DNA of 64,000 bases from Chaenocephalus aceratus (lineage: Eukaryota > Chordata > Actinopteri > Perciformes > Channichthyidae), in NCBI GenBank assembly GCA_023974075.1, contig JAMFTG010000318.1:101102-165101 (forward strand), given 5' to 3'. The notes under the pieces were generated by a model. The model did not search any database, was not told the DNA's origin, and worked only from the letters and a program-made list of their open reading frames with translations. The position numbers were made by a program, and so were the translations under genes. This document shows positions 23,001 to 32,609 of the stretch, piece by piece. How positions within the stretch are numbered: position 1 is the stretch's first letter; each line of letters starts with the position of its first letter.

Positions 23001-24789
23001 CACAGATTCACACAGATTAATAAAATCAAAAATAAGATGAGCGATAAAAATAATAATAATGAGAAACTATGAAATAAGAAATGAATAAAACTAAAATGTA
23101 ATTATCATATCATATATTATAATGTATTGTATTATTAAGTAATATCATACATTAACCCCATTATAGCAGATGCCACATTGAATGGATGAACACATGTGTG
23201 CATCAATAATTACAACAGAGTATTTCTAAATACAAGTTGTAAAAATACTTATATGTATTTAATATTAACCCTTTGGAGTCGACCGTCACGCCGGCGTGAT
23301 CAGATCACATGACCTGTTCAAGCCGGTGCCGCATAAAAACAACAGTCCGGACAACATTGCCGTGTGTTTCTGTCGAAAGTACTGGCTTGAAACTACTGTA
23401 TATCCCAGTCTTTGATTCATGCAAAAAGACCCAGTAAACACGGAGATACGGTGATATAAAGTTAATACATTTCAAAAGTATGAAATATGGAAGCACATAT
23501 TTGAATATCTTCGCCGTATTTGATCATTTTACGAAACGGAAAATACTGGAAACTGTAGATCCTGCTCAACAGGATGTATATGTGTATTTCTGTTGAAAGT
23601 ACTGGCTTGAAACTATATGCCAGTCTTTGTTTCATGCAAAAATACCCAATAAACACAGACATACGATGATGTATGTATAGCCACTGCAATGAACACACAC
23701 ACATTTTCCCTAACCATGCAGCCTAGGGAGCCTACCACACAAAGGTCACATGTCTCTCTGAAAGCTGTACTTGTAGGAGCAGTTAACTAACAAAGGTTAA
23801 CTGTTGTTATAACCTGAGACCTTCTCTGAACTTCCTCTACCCTCGATGTCAGCTCACTTAAAATGAATACATCTATTGATAATTCAGAACGAGCATCGTG
23901 TCTCTAACTGTGTGTGACCTAACTCAGTAACACGCATCATATGGAAGACCATGTGACCTTAATGAATATGCCAGAAGTACGCTGTGATAAGGATTATTAT
24001 GCTTATCTGCTGATTCCCTTCTCTTTTCTTTTAACTAACGTTTAGTCGACTATCTGGGGGCATCCCGAGAAAACTGCTTGAGTGGTGCATCTCTCGTAAA
24101 GCAGATCTCAAGGACTTTGTATGTGTTGTTTCCACTGACACTTCTTCCTCCTCTCCTCTGGTCTGCAGGAGCTGAAGAACCTGCTGCTGGAGGCTCAGAA
24201 AGGTCCGGAGAGTCTTCAGGAAGCTCTCAAAGTCCAGGCAGGAAATCACCGCCTGCAGCAGGACGAGTTTCGCTCGCTCATCGACACCCTGAGACTCGCT
24301 CTGAGCGACGCTTTCTCTCCGCGGGACGTCGTCCTCCTGCAGGACAGCAAACACACAACATCAGACCCTCCCTCCGTGCCTCTCTCGGCCCTGAAGGAGC
24401 TCCACGTCAGCAGCAAGAGGACAGAGACACTGCTGGAGAAGCTGCTGCCTCAACTGGGGAGCATGGAGGAAGGGATGGGGAGGATGGAGGGGCGGATGAT
24501 GGTGGTGAAGAAGCTCCTGGAGGACAAACGCACTGAGACACACACCAAACCACACACTGAGACACACACTGAACCACACACTGAACCACAGCTGCTGTTA
24601 GAAACAACAAAGGAAACGGAGAGAAAGGACCGATGGGAGTCTGAGGTGCTGGTGAGGCGTCTGGAGGAGACTCAGAGAACTCTGGGAGAACGGATCAGGA
24701 CAAATAATGTTTATAACGCCGTGTTTACGTTCAGCGCCACCGCCATCACCGTGGCAACCGTCTACCTGCTGCTCAGAGGGAGCGCTTAG
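14046..24789 (+). CDS. ccdc51: CCDC51 / MITOK mitochondrial potassium channel subunit, 6 coding exons
   Basis: Inner-membrane pore-forming subunit of the mitochondrial ATP-sensitive potassium channel. Coding exons are 14046-14076, 15721-15923, 17793-17930, 20709-20873, 21501-21707 and 24169-24789, giving about 454 residues. The body matches the human protein as I remember it: [55 protein letters not shown] and [17 protein letters not shown]. Coiled-coil stretches cover roughly residues 105-220 and 249-300. Membrane segments are at about 222-242 and 429-451, the latter seven-odd residues from the end (VYLLLRGSA). The N-terminus is the least certain part: ATG at 14046 joined to acceptor CTCAG/ATCTG at 15720 gives one open frame beginning [10 protein letters not shown], low in acidic residues and so compatible with a mitochondrial presequence. 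The neighbouring acceptor at 15704 would stop quickly. The last exon holds a short [18 protein letters not shown] repeat unlike the family. Confidence 0.92.
14080..14760. other. ccdc51 intron 1, left part: nothing recognised but a weak LINE-tail trace
   Basis: AT-rich intron. At 14570-14660 AGGATAAGTATAAGTAGG and TGTATTCATCCCAAATTGGGAAATT resemble the GATAAGA...TTTATTAATCC family seen at 10736 and 22917. Confidence 0.5.
14765..14935 (+). repeat. SINE/LINE-tail repeat, copy 1
   Basis: TTACATTGCATTTAGCTGAC, CTTTTATCCAAAGCGACTTA and ACATTCGACCAGGAAGACAC are shared over about 130 bp with 49467-49605. The TTTATCCAAAGCGACTTAC core is a hallmark of a very common fish element. Confidence 0.75.
16303..17621 (+). 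mobile_element. hAT-type non-autonomous element, 1319 bp, with 8-bp target duplication
   Basis: The left end TAGGGCTGTGCATC and right end CAACACCCCTG form short imperfect inverted repeats. GTATTAAA flanks both sides (16295-16302 and 17622-17629). Just inside both ends are CGATTCG / GATGCATCGCGATG words, also mirrored. The interior includes a CpG-rich stretch near 17140-17480. No transposase was recognised. It is in ccdc51 intron 2. Confidence 0.85.
18210..18715. mobile_element. Probable hAT-like element in ccdc51 intron 3
   Basis: Starts near AGCAGGGGCTGTTAAAAAGT and ends TTCAGGATTCCTGCAGACACCCTG. The right end and the TATTAAAA / GGGTCTTAAAAAAGGTCCTA words resemble a known fish family. Flanks (CTTTAAAG / TAAAGAGT) do not give a clean duplication, so the borders are approximate. 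Confidence 0.45.
19066..19589 (+). mobile_element. hAT-type MITE, copy A, 524 bp, with target duplication
   Basis: Ends CAGGGGCGTCAAACTC / GAGTTTGACACCCCTG are inverted repeats. CCCTAAGT is duplicated exactly at 19058-19065 and 19590-19597. It is the same family as 26401-26856, sharing GGGCCACATCAGCAT, TGGATTATTATCGGATAGGG, CATTGTGGGA and GTGGGGCCACAT. It is in ccdc51 intron 3. Confidence 0.93.
19642..20404. mobile_element. Fold-back element with arms of about 240 bp and a second nested left end
   Basis: ATGAGAGGAACACCTGCGTC...TTCCGGGC on the left is mirrored by GCCCGGAAGTGACGTAGGTG...CTCAT on the right. The arms continue through GTAAGAAAACCGTGG and the ATCGACGATCGGGCTCGATG words. A second left-type end starts near 19911 (GATGAGAGCAACATCTACGT), so either one copy inserted in another or an internal duplication occurred. 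It is in ccdc51 intron 3. Confidence 0.8.
20938..21180 (+). repeat. Dispersed repeat, copy 1 (second copy at 52551-52782)
   Basis: TTTGATTTGATTTATTTC, ATAAACAAATGATCTAC, GAAGAAGTTTACACTTATTT and CTTCTCCCAAAAACTAAATT occur in the same order at both places. No coding frame; the position in ccdc51 intron 4 is near the exon 4 donor. Confidence 0.7.
21771..22241. repeat. 37-bp minisatellite in ccdc51 intron 5
   Basis: About 12-13 units built from CTTCTACATCAACATGTGTC + CCCTCTTCTTCATGTCT, with T/C variants (CTACATC/CCACATC, CATGTC/CACGTC) and one shorter unit. The frames of 141-299 residues covering it are spurious; the longest overlaps exon 5 in the wrong frame. Confidence 0.95.
22917..23110 (-). 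repeat. LINE-tail-like repeat in ccdc51 intron 5
   Basis: AGATAAGATAAGATGGACCT, TTTATTAATCCCGTGGGGAAAT and CAGCAACAGGGTGAGAGTG, followed by A-rich sequence, correspond to 10736-10850. Confidence 0.6.
23268..23690. repeat. Internally duplicated element in ccdc51 intron 5
   Basis: TTAACCCTTTGGAGTCGACC opens the element at 23268. A segment of about 85 bp (TGTGTTTCTGTCGAAAGTAC...CAGTCTTTGATTCATGCAAA...CCAGTAAACAC) at 23359-23441 recurs, diverged, at 23582-23660. Homology to a TTAA-type element is likely from the TTAACCCTTT start, but no right end was found. Confidence 0.55.
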
Positions 24790-24837
24790 AGACACATCAT
24801 GACACAAAAAACACAGATGAGAAAGAAATTAAGATCA

Positions 24838-24843
24838 AATAAA
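24838..24843 (+). promoter_or_regulatory. Poly(A) signal of ccdc51
   Basis: AATAAA about 49 bases after the TAG at 24787-24789, giving a very short 3' UTR. Confidence 0.75.
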
Positions 24844-24859
24844 AGAACGGTGAACAATT

Positions 24860-26390
24860 GGGGAGCGGACAAGTCTTCACAACCGAGTGCACTTCTCCCA
24901 GTTTGTAGTAAATGCTCCGATGTGTGATATTTATGATCAGAAAGTTCAATAAGTATTTGTCCACCAGGTCTGTGGCAAATTCCCAAAGTATAAAATCTTT
25001 CATCTCTAGAGGTATTGTGTCTTTGAATACGTCTTGTAAGGCTATATGATGTCAGATTGAGTATGAAATGTCTCGTATCACAACATTTTAGTTTCCAAAC
25101 AACGCTGCACAGCAACAAGTAATAGACCCTTTAAAAGCAACACGTGTGTAGAACGCTGGATAAGACTTGAAGTGAAAGTATTCCAACACATCCGACAAAT
25201 AAATCAGACGATAATAATCCTGTTAAAGTCAAAACAGCTCCAACAGGGACACTGAGAAGGATCCTGGGTCAATATATCAACACATATCAACTCAAGGAAC
25301 AAGGAAACAGACATTTATTATTACCTTACAGCCACAGCCAGACCCTTTGAGAGGTGAGACATGCACTGGGACTCATTATACGACACCATGATACTTTAGT
25401 GTCAGATCAAGTATGAAATGTCTCTCGCATCACAGCAGCTCCATTTGCAATATCAACAAGGACACATGAAAACAAGGAACAAGGAAACAGACATTTAACA
25501 GATCATTACAACCACTAAAGACAACATGTTGAAGACCCTTTAACGTACGTTTGATCCCAGATTAAACTCTGAATTTAATTTTAGGGTCGACTGGTGCACA
25601 GGATAAATTGGTGCTAGTGTTGTCTCCATTCAGACACTTCTCTTGCTACTCTGTATGTCGTAAACTGTGAACGCTTGTCCTCACAGGAAGGGACGATGGC
25701 TGCTAGTAGCTAGCTAGTTAGCATCGTTAGGGATCCAAATCATTACAGACCGCTTAATCAACCCCAGAAAATCATCGGTGGCTTTTTTACGAGTCTAGTG
25801 CAGTGTACATTTGCTAGATAGTGAAATATACGTTTTATTTGCACTTCTGTTGCGTATCCAATATGGCGGCTGTTGAGTGTTAGAAGTGTCCAGCGTTAGG
25901 AGAGCTTCTTCAGGTACTCAAGTGCACTGCCTTTTGCCACACTTTGGATTTGAATGCACTCAAAACAGAAGAAGGCAGATTGAGTAATTAGATGTCTGTA
26001 ATAATCTGATTACAGGTGTTTTTCTGCTGCTGCCGTTTACTGCACTTCGCATTGCCTGCACATATGTATCGGATCTCAAGATGAATTGTAAGCTAACGGG
26101 AGTGTAGTGCTAATTCAAGCTGTGCTGCATTCAATGACACTGTGTCCTCACGTTAAAGAAAATACAAACCTTCACGTTGCAGCTTTCAACACCAGAACTA
26201 CCTTTTTAGATATGTCACGTTAACTAGATGAAGGTGAGCATAATATACAAATAAAACATGAAGGTACATCATGAACTCGCTCTAAAGTGAATCACGGTGT
26301 ATTTCCTCTGCTTTGGGGCCACGATAACGTTATTTCTCCAACGAGACGTTATCAGACACTTGGACGAACAACCCGCTATGACTCGTCGGT
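24860..26390. other. Intergenic, no gene recognised
   Basis: There is a diverged direct duplication: AAGGAACAAGGAAACAGACA at 25295-25315 and 25474-25494, and GTCAGATTGAGTATGAAATG / GTCAGATCAAGTATGAAATG at 25050 and 25402. Otherwise no array, ends or exon-like frames. Confidence 0.5.
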
Positions 26391-26400
26391 CAGCGTAAAC

Positions 26401-26856
26401 CAGGGGTGTCAAACTCAATTTCATCTCGGGCCACATCAGCATAATGGTCGCACTCAAAGGGCCAGTTTTATATACATACAAAAAATACATATATAAATAT
26501 TTAAAAGAATGTATTATATTACATATTGCCGTCTGCATTGGATTATTATCGGATAGGGTAATAACTTAAGTCTCTTCAGTGAGAATGTCACAAAATGATT
26601 TAAAAAGAAAAGCCCAATTCTGGAAAAAAAGTCAAAAATAAATAAATGACATTTTGAAAAAAAAAGTCAGATTCTGAGAAGAAAAGTCAAACTTGAGATG
26701 CATTGTGGGATATGTAGTTTATGGGCAATGTGCTTCTGTAAAGTAGCATGTAACCGTATAGTAAACATATTATATTCTTTGCAGGCTCTTGTGGGGCCAC
26801 ATTAAATGAAGTCACGGGCCGGATTTGGCCCCCGGGCCTTGAGTTTGACACCCCTG
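26401..26856 (+). mobile_element. hAT-type MITE, copy B, 456 bp, with target duplication
   Basis: Ends CAGGGGTGTCAAACTC / GAGTTTGACACCCCTG are perfect inverted repeats. GCGTAAAC is duplicated at 26393-26400 and 26857-26864. It is shorter than copy A at 19066-19589, with several internal deletions. Confidence 0.95.
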
Positions 26857-26955
26857 GCGTAAACAATAAAAAAAAGTATTATTCCAGAGTGAAAACGTAG
26901 AAAAATGGGATTTAGGTTTTGCCGATTTTAACCTCCAGTACTTGAATGTATTTTC

Positions 26956-27002
<47 letters not shown>
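26956..27002. repeat. (ATG)n microsatellite
   Basis: About 15 uninterrupted trinucleotides. From here to 27400 there is no other recognisable feature. Confidence 0.95.
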
Positions 27003-27412
27003 CACTGCATTAATGTGCTTTATTGTTTCTTTAATAAAGGACCAAATGAGTGACTGATGAAGAGAGATGCACACATTCAGTATAGACAGATGTTTTGTGT
27101 TATTGATGAGTCTAAATATGTTTTCCATTTAAAATGTTAATGTTAGCTTTATAACGGATTGAGGAATCAATAAGTCGATCTAATTTGATTATCAACTAAT
27201 CACTAAAGTCGTTTCTAAATGCAGAAATGTCTCAATTATGAAGATGTCCTTGGTTTTTCTCTGTTTTATATCAAAATAAAGGGAATACTTTATTTAAATA
27301 CATACATTAAGACTTTGAGAAACTGTGAAGGGGAAATTTTCAGACCAAATCATATGAAAGTAATTTCACCGATAGAAATAGGGACGTATTTATATAACAA
27401 ATGACCAGAGGA

Positions 27413-30102
27413 GGGAGAAGTACTCAGATCTGGTACTTTAGTAAAAGTAGAAGTACTCAGATCTTGTTCTTGAGTAAAAGTAGAAGTACTCAGGTCTTGT
27501 ACTTGAGTAAAAGTAGAAGTACTCAGATCTTGTTCTTGAGTAAAAGTAGAAGTACTCAGGTCTTGTACTTGAGTAAAAGTAGAAGTACTCAGATCTTGTT
27601 CTTGAGTAAAAGTAGAAGTACTCAGGTCTTGTACTTGAGTAAAAGTACTCGGATCTTGTTCTTGAGTAAAAGTAGAAGTACTCGGATCTTGTACTTTAGT
27701 AAAAGTAGAAGTACTCGGATCTTGTTCTTGAGTAAAAGTAGAAGTACTCGGATCTTGTACTTTAGTAAAAGTAGAAGTACTCAGATCTGGTACTTTAGTA
27801 AAAGTAGAAGTACTCGGATCTTGTACTTGAGTAAAAGTAGAAGTACTCGGATCTTGTACTTTAGTAAAAGTAGAAGTACTCAGATCTGGTACTTGAGTAA
27901 AAGTAGAAGTACTCGGATCTTGTTCTTGAGTAAAAGTAGAAGTACTCGGATCTTGTACTTTAGTAAAAGTAGAAGTACTCAGATCTGGTACTTTAGTAAA
28001 AGTAGAAGTACTCGGATCTTGTTCTTGAGTAAAAGTAGAAGTACTCAGATCTGGTACTTTAGTAAAAGTAGAAGTACTCGGATCTTGTTCTTGAGTAAAA
28101 GTAGAAGTACTCGGATCTTGTCCTTGAGTAAAAGTAGAAGTACTCGGATCTTGTACTTGAGTAAAAGTAGAAGTACTCAGATATTGTTCTTGAGTAAAAG
28201 TAGAAGTACTCAGATCTTGTACTTGAGGAAAAGTAGAAGTACTCAGGTCTTGTACTTGAGTAAAAGTAGAAGTACTCGGATCTTGTTCTTGAGTAAAAGT
28301 AGAAGTACTCGGATCTTGTACTTTAGTAAAAGTAGAAGTACTCAGATCTGGTACTTTAGTAAAAGTAGAAGTACTCGGATCTTGTTCTTGAGTAAAAGTA
28401 GAAGTACTCAGATCTGGTACTTTAGTAAAAGTAGAAGTACTCGGATCTTGTTCTTGAGTAAAAGTAGAAGTACTCGGATCTTGTCCTTGAGTAAAAGTAG
28501 AAGTACTCGGATCTTGTACTTGAGTAAAAGTAGAAGTACTCAGATATTGTTCTTGAGTAAAAGTAGAAGTACTCAGATCTTGTACTTGAGTAAAAGTAGA
28601 AGTACTCGGATCTTGTTCTTGAGTAAAAGTAGAAGTACTCAGATATTGTACTTGAGTAAAAGTAGAAGTACTCAGATATTGTTCTTGAGTAAAAGTAGAA
28701 GTACTCAGATCTTGTACTTTAGTAAAAGTAGAAGTACTCAGATCTTGTACTTTAGTAAAAGTAGAAGTACTCAGATATTGTACTTGAGTAAAAGTAGAAG
28801 TACTCAGATATTGTTCTTGAGTAAAAGTAGAAGTACTCAGATCTTGTACTTTAGTAAAAGTAGAAGTACTCGGATCTTGTTCTTGAGTAAAAGTAGAAGT
28901 ACTCAGATCTTGTACTTGAGTAAAAGTAGAAGTACTCAGATCTTGTACTTGAGTAAAAGTAGAAGTACTCGGATCTTGTTCTTGAGTAAAAGTAGAAGTA
29001 CTCAGATATTGTACTTGAGTAAAAGTAGAAGTACTCAGATATTGTTCTTGAGTAAAAGTAGAAGTACTCAGATCTTGTACTTTAGTAAAAGTAGAAGTAC
29101 TCGGATCTTGTTCTTGAGTAAAAGTAGAAGTACTCGGATCTTGTCCTTGAGTAAAAGTAGAAGTACTCAGATCTTGTACTTGAGTAACAGGAGAAGTACT
29201 CAAATCTTGTTCTTGAGTAAAAGTACAAGTACTCAGATATTGTTCTTGAGTAAAAGTACAAGTACTCAGATACTGTACTTGAGTAAAAGTAGAAGTACTC
29301 AGATATTGTACTTGAGTAAAAGTAGAAGTACTCAGATCTTGTTCTTGAGTAAAAGTAGAAGTACTCAGATCTTGTACTTGAGTAAAAGTAGAAGTACTCA
29401 GATCTTGTACTTGAGTAAAAGTAGAAGTACTCAGGTCTTGTACTTGAGTAAAAGTAGAAGTACTCAGATCTTGTTCTTGAGTAAAAGTAGAAGTACTCAG
29501 GTCTTGTACTTGAGTAAAAGTAGAAGTACCCAGATATTGTACTTTAGTAAAAGTAGAAGTACTCGGATCTTGTACTTGAGTAAAAGTACAAGTACTCAGA
29601 TATTGTTCTTGAGTAAAAGTACAAGTACTCAGATACTGTACTTGAGTAAAAGTAGAAGTACTAAGATATTGTACTTGAGTAAAAGTAGAAGTACTCAGAT
29701 CTTGTTCTTGAGTAAAAGTAGAAGTACTCAGATCTTGTACTTGAGTAAAAGTAGAAGTACTCAGATCTTGTACTTGAGTAAAAGTAGAAGTACTCAGATC
29801 TTGTACTTGAGTAAAAGTAGAAGTACTCAGGTCTTGTACTTGAGTAAAAGTAGAAGTACTCAGATCTTGTACTTGAGTAAAAGTAGAAGTACTCAGGTCT
29901 TGTACTTGAGTAAAAGTAGAAGTACTCAGATCTTGTTCTTGAGTAAAAGTAGAAGTACTCAGGTCTTGTACTTGAGTAAAAGTAGAAGTACCCAGATATT
30001 GTACTTTAGTAAAAGTAGAAGTACCCAGATATTGTACTTTAGTAAAAGTAGAAGCACTCAGATCTTGTTCTTGAGTAAAAGTAGAAGTACTCGGATCTTG
30101 TA
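27413..30102. repeat. 33-bp minisatellite, about 82 units, with 363-bp higher-order structure
   Basis: The unit is AGTAAAAGTAGAAGTACTCA + GATCTTGTACTTG, with variants at CAG/CGG, GTACTTG/GTTCTTG/GTACTTT and TCTTG/TATTG. One unit near 27645 lacks six bases. Since 33 is a multiple of 3 and the unit lacks stops in one frame per strand, very long frames (923 residues on +, 617 on -) run through it; they are artefacts. Blocks of 11 units recur at 363-bp offset (27941 and 28304; 29221 and 29584). The right edge abuts the BED finger at 30103. Confidence 0.97.
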
Positions 30103-31440
30103 CTTAAATGCAAGCTCTGCGAAAAGACGTTGGTCTATCACAGATCAACCTCAACAATGCGTTCGCATTTGAGTGCGAAGCACGCCAAAGAGGTTACAGA
30201 GAAAGACGCAGCACAGCCGGCCATTACCAACTTCACTTCAAGGCCACGTCGTTGTGATGACATGCTTGTTTGTTGTTTGTACTGTTAAACATGTTCTAGT
30301 AAAGAAAACAACGGAATTCCTTTTGTCTGAGTTTTTTTTTTGGGGGGCGAATAATCGATTATTATTCGCCATGGCTGCCGAATAATCGATTTTGATCATG
30401 GTCAGTTTCTGGCAACCCTAGTTTACACCTCGCGGAAGAATGGATCAATGGTGATGTTACTAGCCCTGATGCAAAACAGCTACGAAAGAAGATCTACGAA
30501 CACAGGGACAGCCAGGCCCACGCGAGGTCAGTGGAAATAGTACAGATGAAAGACAAAGAAACCCTCCCAAACGGTTTCATTGATGTACAGTCCGATTTAC
30601 TCAAGAAAACAACAGTCTCGTTTAGAACAGCTTACACCGTGGCAAAGGAAAGGCTATCTTAGAAAGAGCTCAACCCCCTCATGACAATGCAGGAGCTGAA
30701 TGGAGCCGAAGTTGGGAATATCCACAAATCTGACCATGCATGCGCAGAAATAATAAGTCACATTGCAGCAAATGCGCCGCAAGTTCGTCTCTAATGTGAA
30801 AGAAATGGATTCAAAGGTATCAATCACAATTGATGAAAGTACCGTTCACGGTCGTCCCTATCTAATCATTTACGTAAGATGTGATGTCAGTGGTAAGGGG
30901 GATGTAGATAATGTGTTCCTGGATATAGTGGAGCTTACAGATGTTGTCGATGCTGAATCAATTTAAAACTCAATGATGGCGAGTCTATATAAAGCTGGAA
31001 TGGATGATGACTTTTTGAAGACGCACCTAATAAGCATAGCCACCGATGGGGCTGCCGTGCTCACGGGAAAAGCCAGTGGGCTTGTCGTCAGGCTCAAAAA
31101 CAAGTTTCCGAACGTGCAGTCTGTACACTGCCTGGCGCACAGACTAGAACTGTCTGTCAAAGATGCTCTTAAAGAAGTGGGTGGCACTAATCAGTTTGAG
31201 ATATTTATTTCACATGTATACTCACTCTACAATCAGTCAACCAGGAATTCCAGATTGCTGAAAGAAGCAGCGGCCGAGCTCAACATGGAAATACTGAAAA
31301 TAGGTCAAATGTTCACCAGCACACGGGTTGCCAGCAGCTTTAAAACAGTAAAAGCTGTATAGAAAGATTTCCCCGCACTAGCACTCCATTTTAAAACGTC
31401 CAATGAGAACGCATCACGTAATGATCTTGAGAGGCAAAAA
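30103..31440 (+). pseudogene. hAT transposase pseudogene (BED finger plus ZNF862/KIAA1586-like body)
   Basis: A BED-type zinc finger is readable at 30103-30285 (CKLCEKTLVYHRS...MRSHLSAKHAKE). After about 140 bp of unrelated sequence holding AATCGATT palindromes, the transposase body starts at 30423 (LHLAEEWINGDV...). It continues through ITIDESTVHGRPYLIIYVRC, ISIATDGAAVLTGK and VQSVHCLAHRLELSVKDALK, motifs of the hAT catalytic core. Damage: TAG at 30660-30662, a frameshift near 30765-30775, TAA at 30964-30966 and TAG at 31360-31362; reading past the last gives KDFPALALHF. The C-terminal dimerisation domain is missing, cut off at 31441. It is a dead transposon copy. Confidence 0.88.
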
Positions 31441-31441
31441 T

Positions 31442-31480
31442 ACTGTGTAAACAGATTTAGGCTAAATCTGTTTACACAGT
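31442..31480. repeat. Perfect 19-bp inverted repeat with a one-base loop
   Basis: ACTGTGTAAACAGATTTAG (31442-31460) and its exact reverse complement (31462-31480) form a hairpin exactly at the junction between the transposase remnant and the next repeat. The right arm belongs to that repeat, as the copy at 1466 shows. Confidence 0.95.
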
Positions 31481-31690
31481 CACGTGTGGGGACTCGCCTC
31501 CCTTATGGGGACAAATTGGAGGTCCCCATAAGGGGAATCATTAATTTTAGGGTGAAGACTTGGTTAGGGTTAGGGTAAGGGTTAGGGTTAGGGTAAGGGT
31601 TAGGGTTAGGCATGTGTTGGTTAAGGTTAGGATAAGTCTCCATGAAATGCATGTAACTCAATGTAATGTCCCCTGAAGTGATGTATACAT

Positions 31691-31751
<61 letters not shown>

Positions 31752-31752
31752 C
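31463..31752 (+). repeat. Dispersed repeat with telomere-like GGTTAG units and (GT)n end
   Basis: Contains CACGTGTGGGGACTC, a GGTCCCCATAAGG / CCTTATGGGGAC inverted pair, then about ten irregular GGTTAGGGTAAG units at 31560-31640, then TGTAATGTCCCCTGAAGTGA and a (GT)n run from 31693. It is homologous to the split copy at 1466-1972, in which only remnants of the telomere-like part remain. Confidence 0.8.
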
Positions 31753-31989
31753 ACTGGCATTTGTTTTCAGAAGATATTATGATAGTGTCGTTCGTTCCGG
31801 TGCACGTCCGACAACATTTAGCACTACATCGAGATTAAGATTAAACTAATTTATTTTGGGAACACCCGCATATAGGCTACCTATGGAGTTAGCCAGATGT
31901 GTGTAAATTACTGTTCATGGTCATTTGAAAACAAATGTCGGTGTCGGACAGACACAGACACAAACACAGAGCTGAGCTGAGCTGAGCAG

Positions 31990-32103
<114 letters not shown>

Positions 32104-32470
32104 ATGCGCCTTGGTGACTGGACATCTCCTTCATAAAACCAATAAAAGGGGGAGTAATCGGGCACTTCGATGTGTGTGTATAGGTGTGTGTGGTTAACAC
32201 GTAGCAGCCTGCAGTCCCTCGCTGTTCTGATGAAGGTAAACACAGCGAAGGCGGTGCGTAAAAAGGCACAGCTCTCGGCTGCACTTCTCAGAAGCGGAGT
32301 ACACGTCCCGCTGCCTCCTGATGCTGCCTGCAGCCATTTCATGAAGTGAAGGAGGTTTTCCTTCTATAGAACAGCTGCGGGCAGCAGATACCTTGAGGGT
32401 CCCGGACATGAATTCATAGATCAATGCAGACTGTTTACTCTCCTGTTTTGCCTATCCGGTGCTTAAACAA

Positions 32471-32600
32471 AGGCAAGGCACGTTTATTTATATAGCACTT
32501 TTCAACACAAGGCAATTCAAAGTGCTTTACAAAAAAATGAAAGACATTAAGAAAATGGCATTTAAAATGTCATTAAAAAGAAAAGCTAATAAAATAAACA
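32471..32600 (-). repeat. LINE 3'-end-like repeat
   Basis: GGCACGTTTATTTATATAGC, ACTTTTCAACACAAGG and CAAAGTGCTTTACA are the reverse of a common fish LINE tail; compare 58905-58965, with TTTATTTATATAAC and CCAAAGTGCTGTAC. Confidence 0.6.
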
Positions 32601-32609
32601 TATAGCTCT

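Noticed and set aside
24078..24536. 152-residue + frame and several - frames over the last ccdc51 exon
   Set aside because: Shadows of the true frame, which carries the conserved coiled coil and final membrane helix.
27401..30172. 923-residue frame on + and 617-residue frame on -
   Set aside because: Both follow from a 33-bp unit without stops; no start context, no splice sites, and the same unit occurs in non-coding copies.
32194..32424. 76-residue - frame
   Set aside because: Overlapping frames of similar length in other phases, no motif, next to an AC microsatellite.
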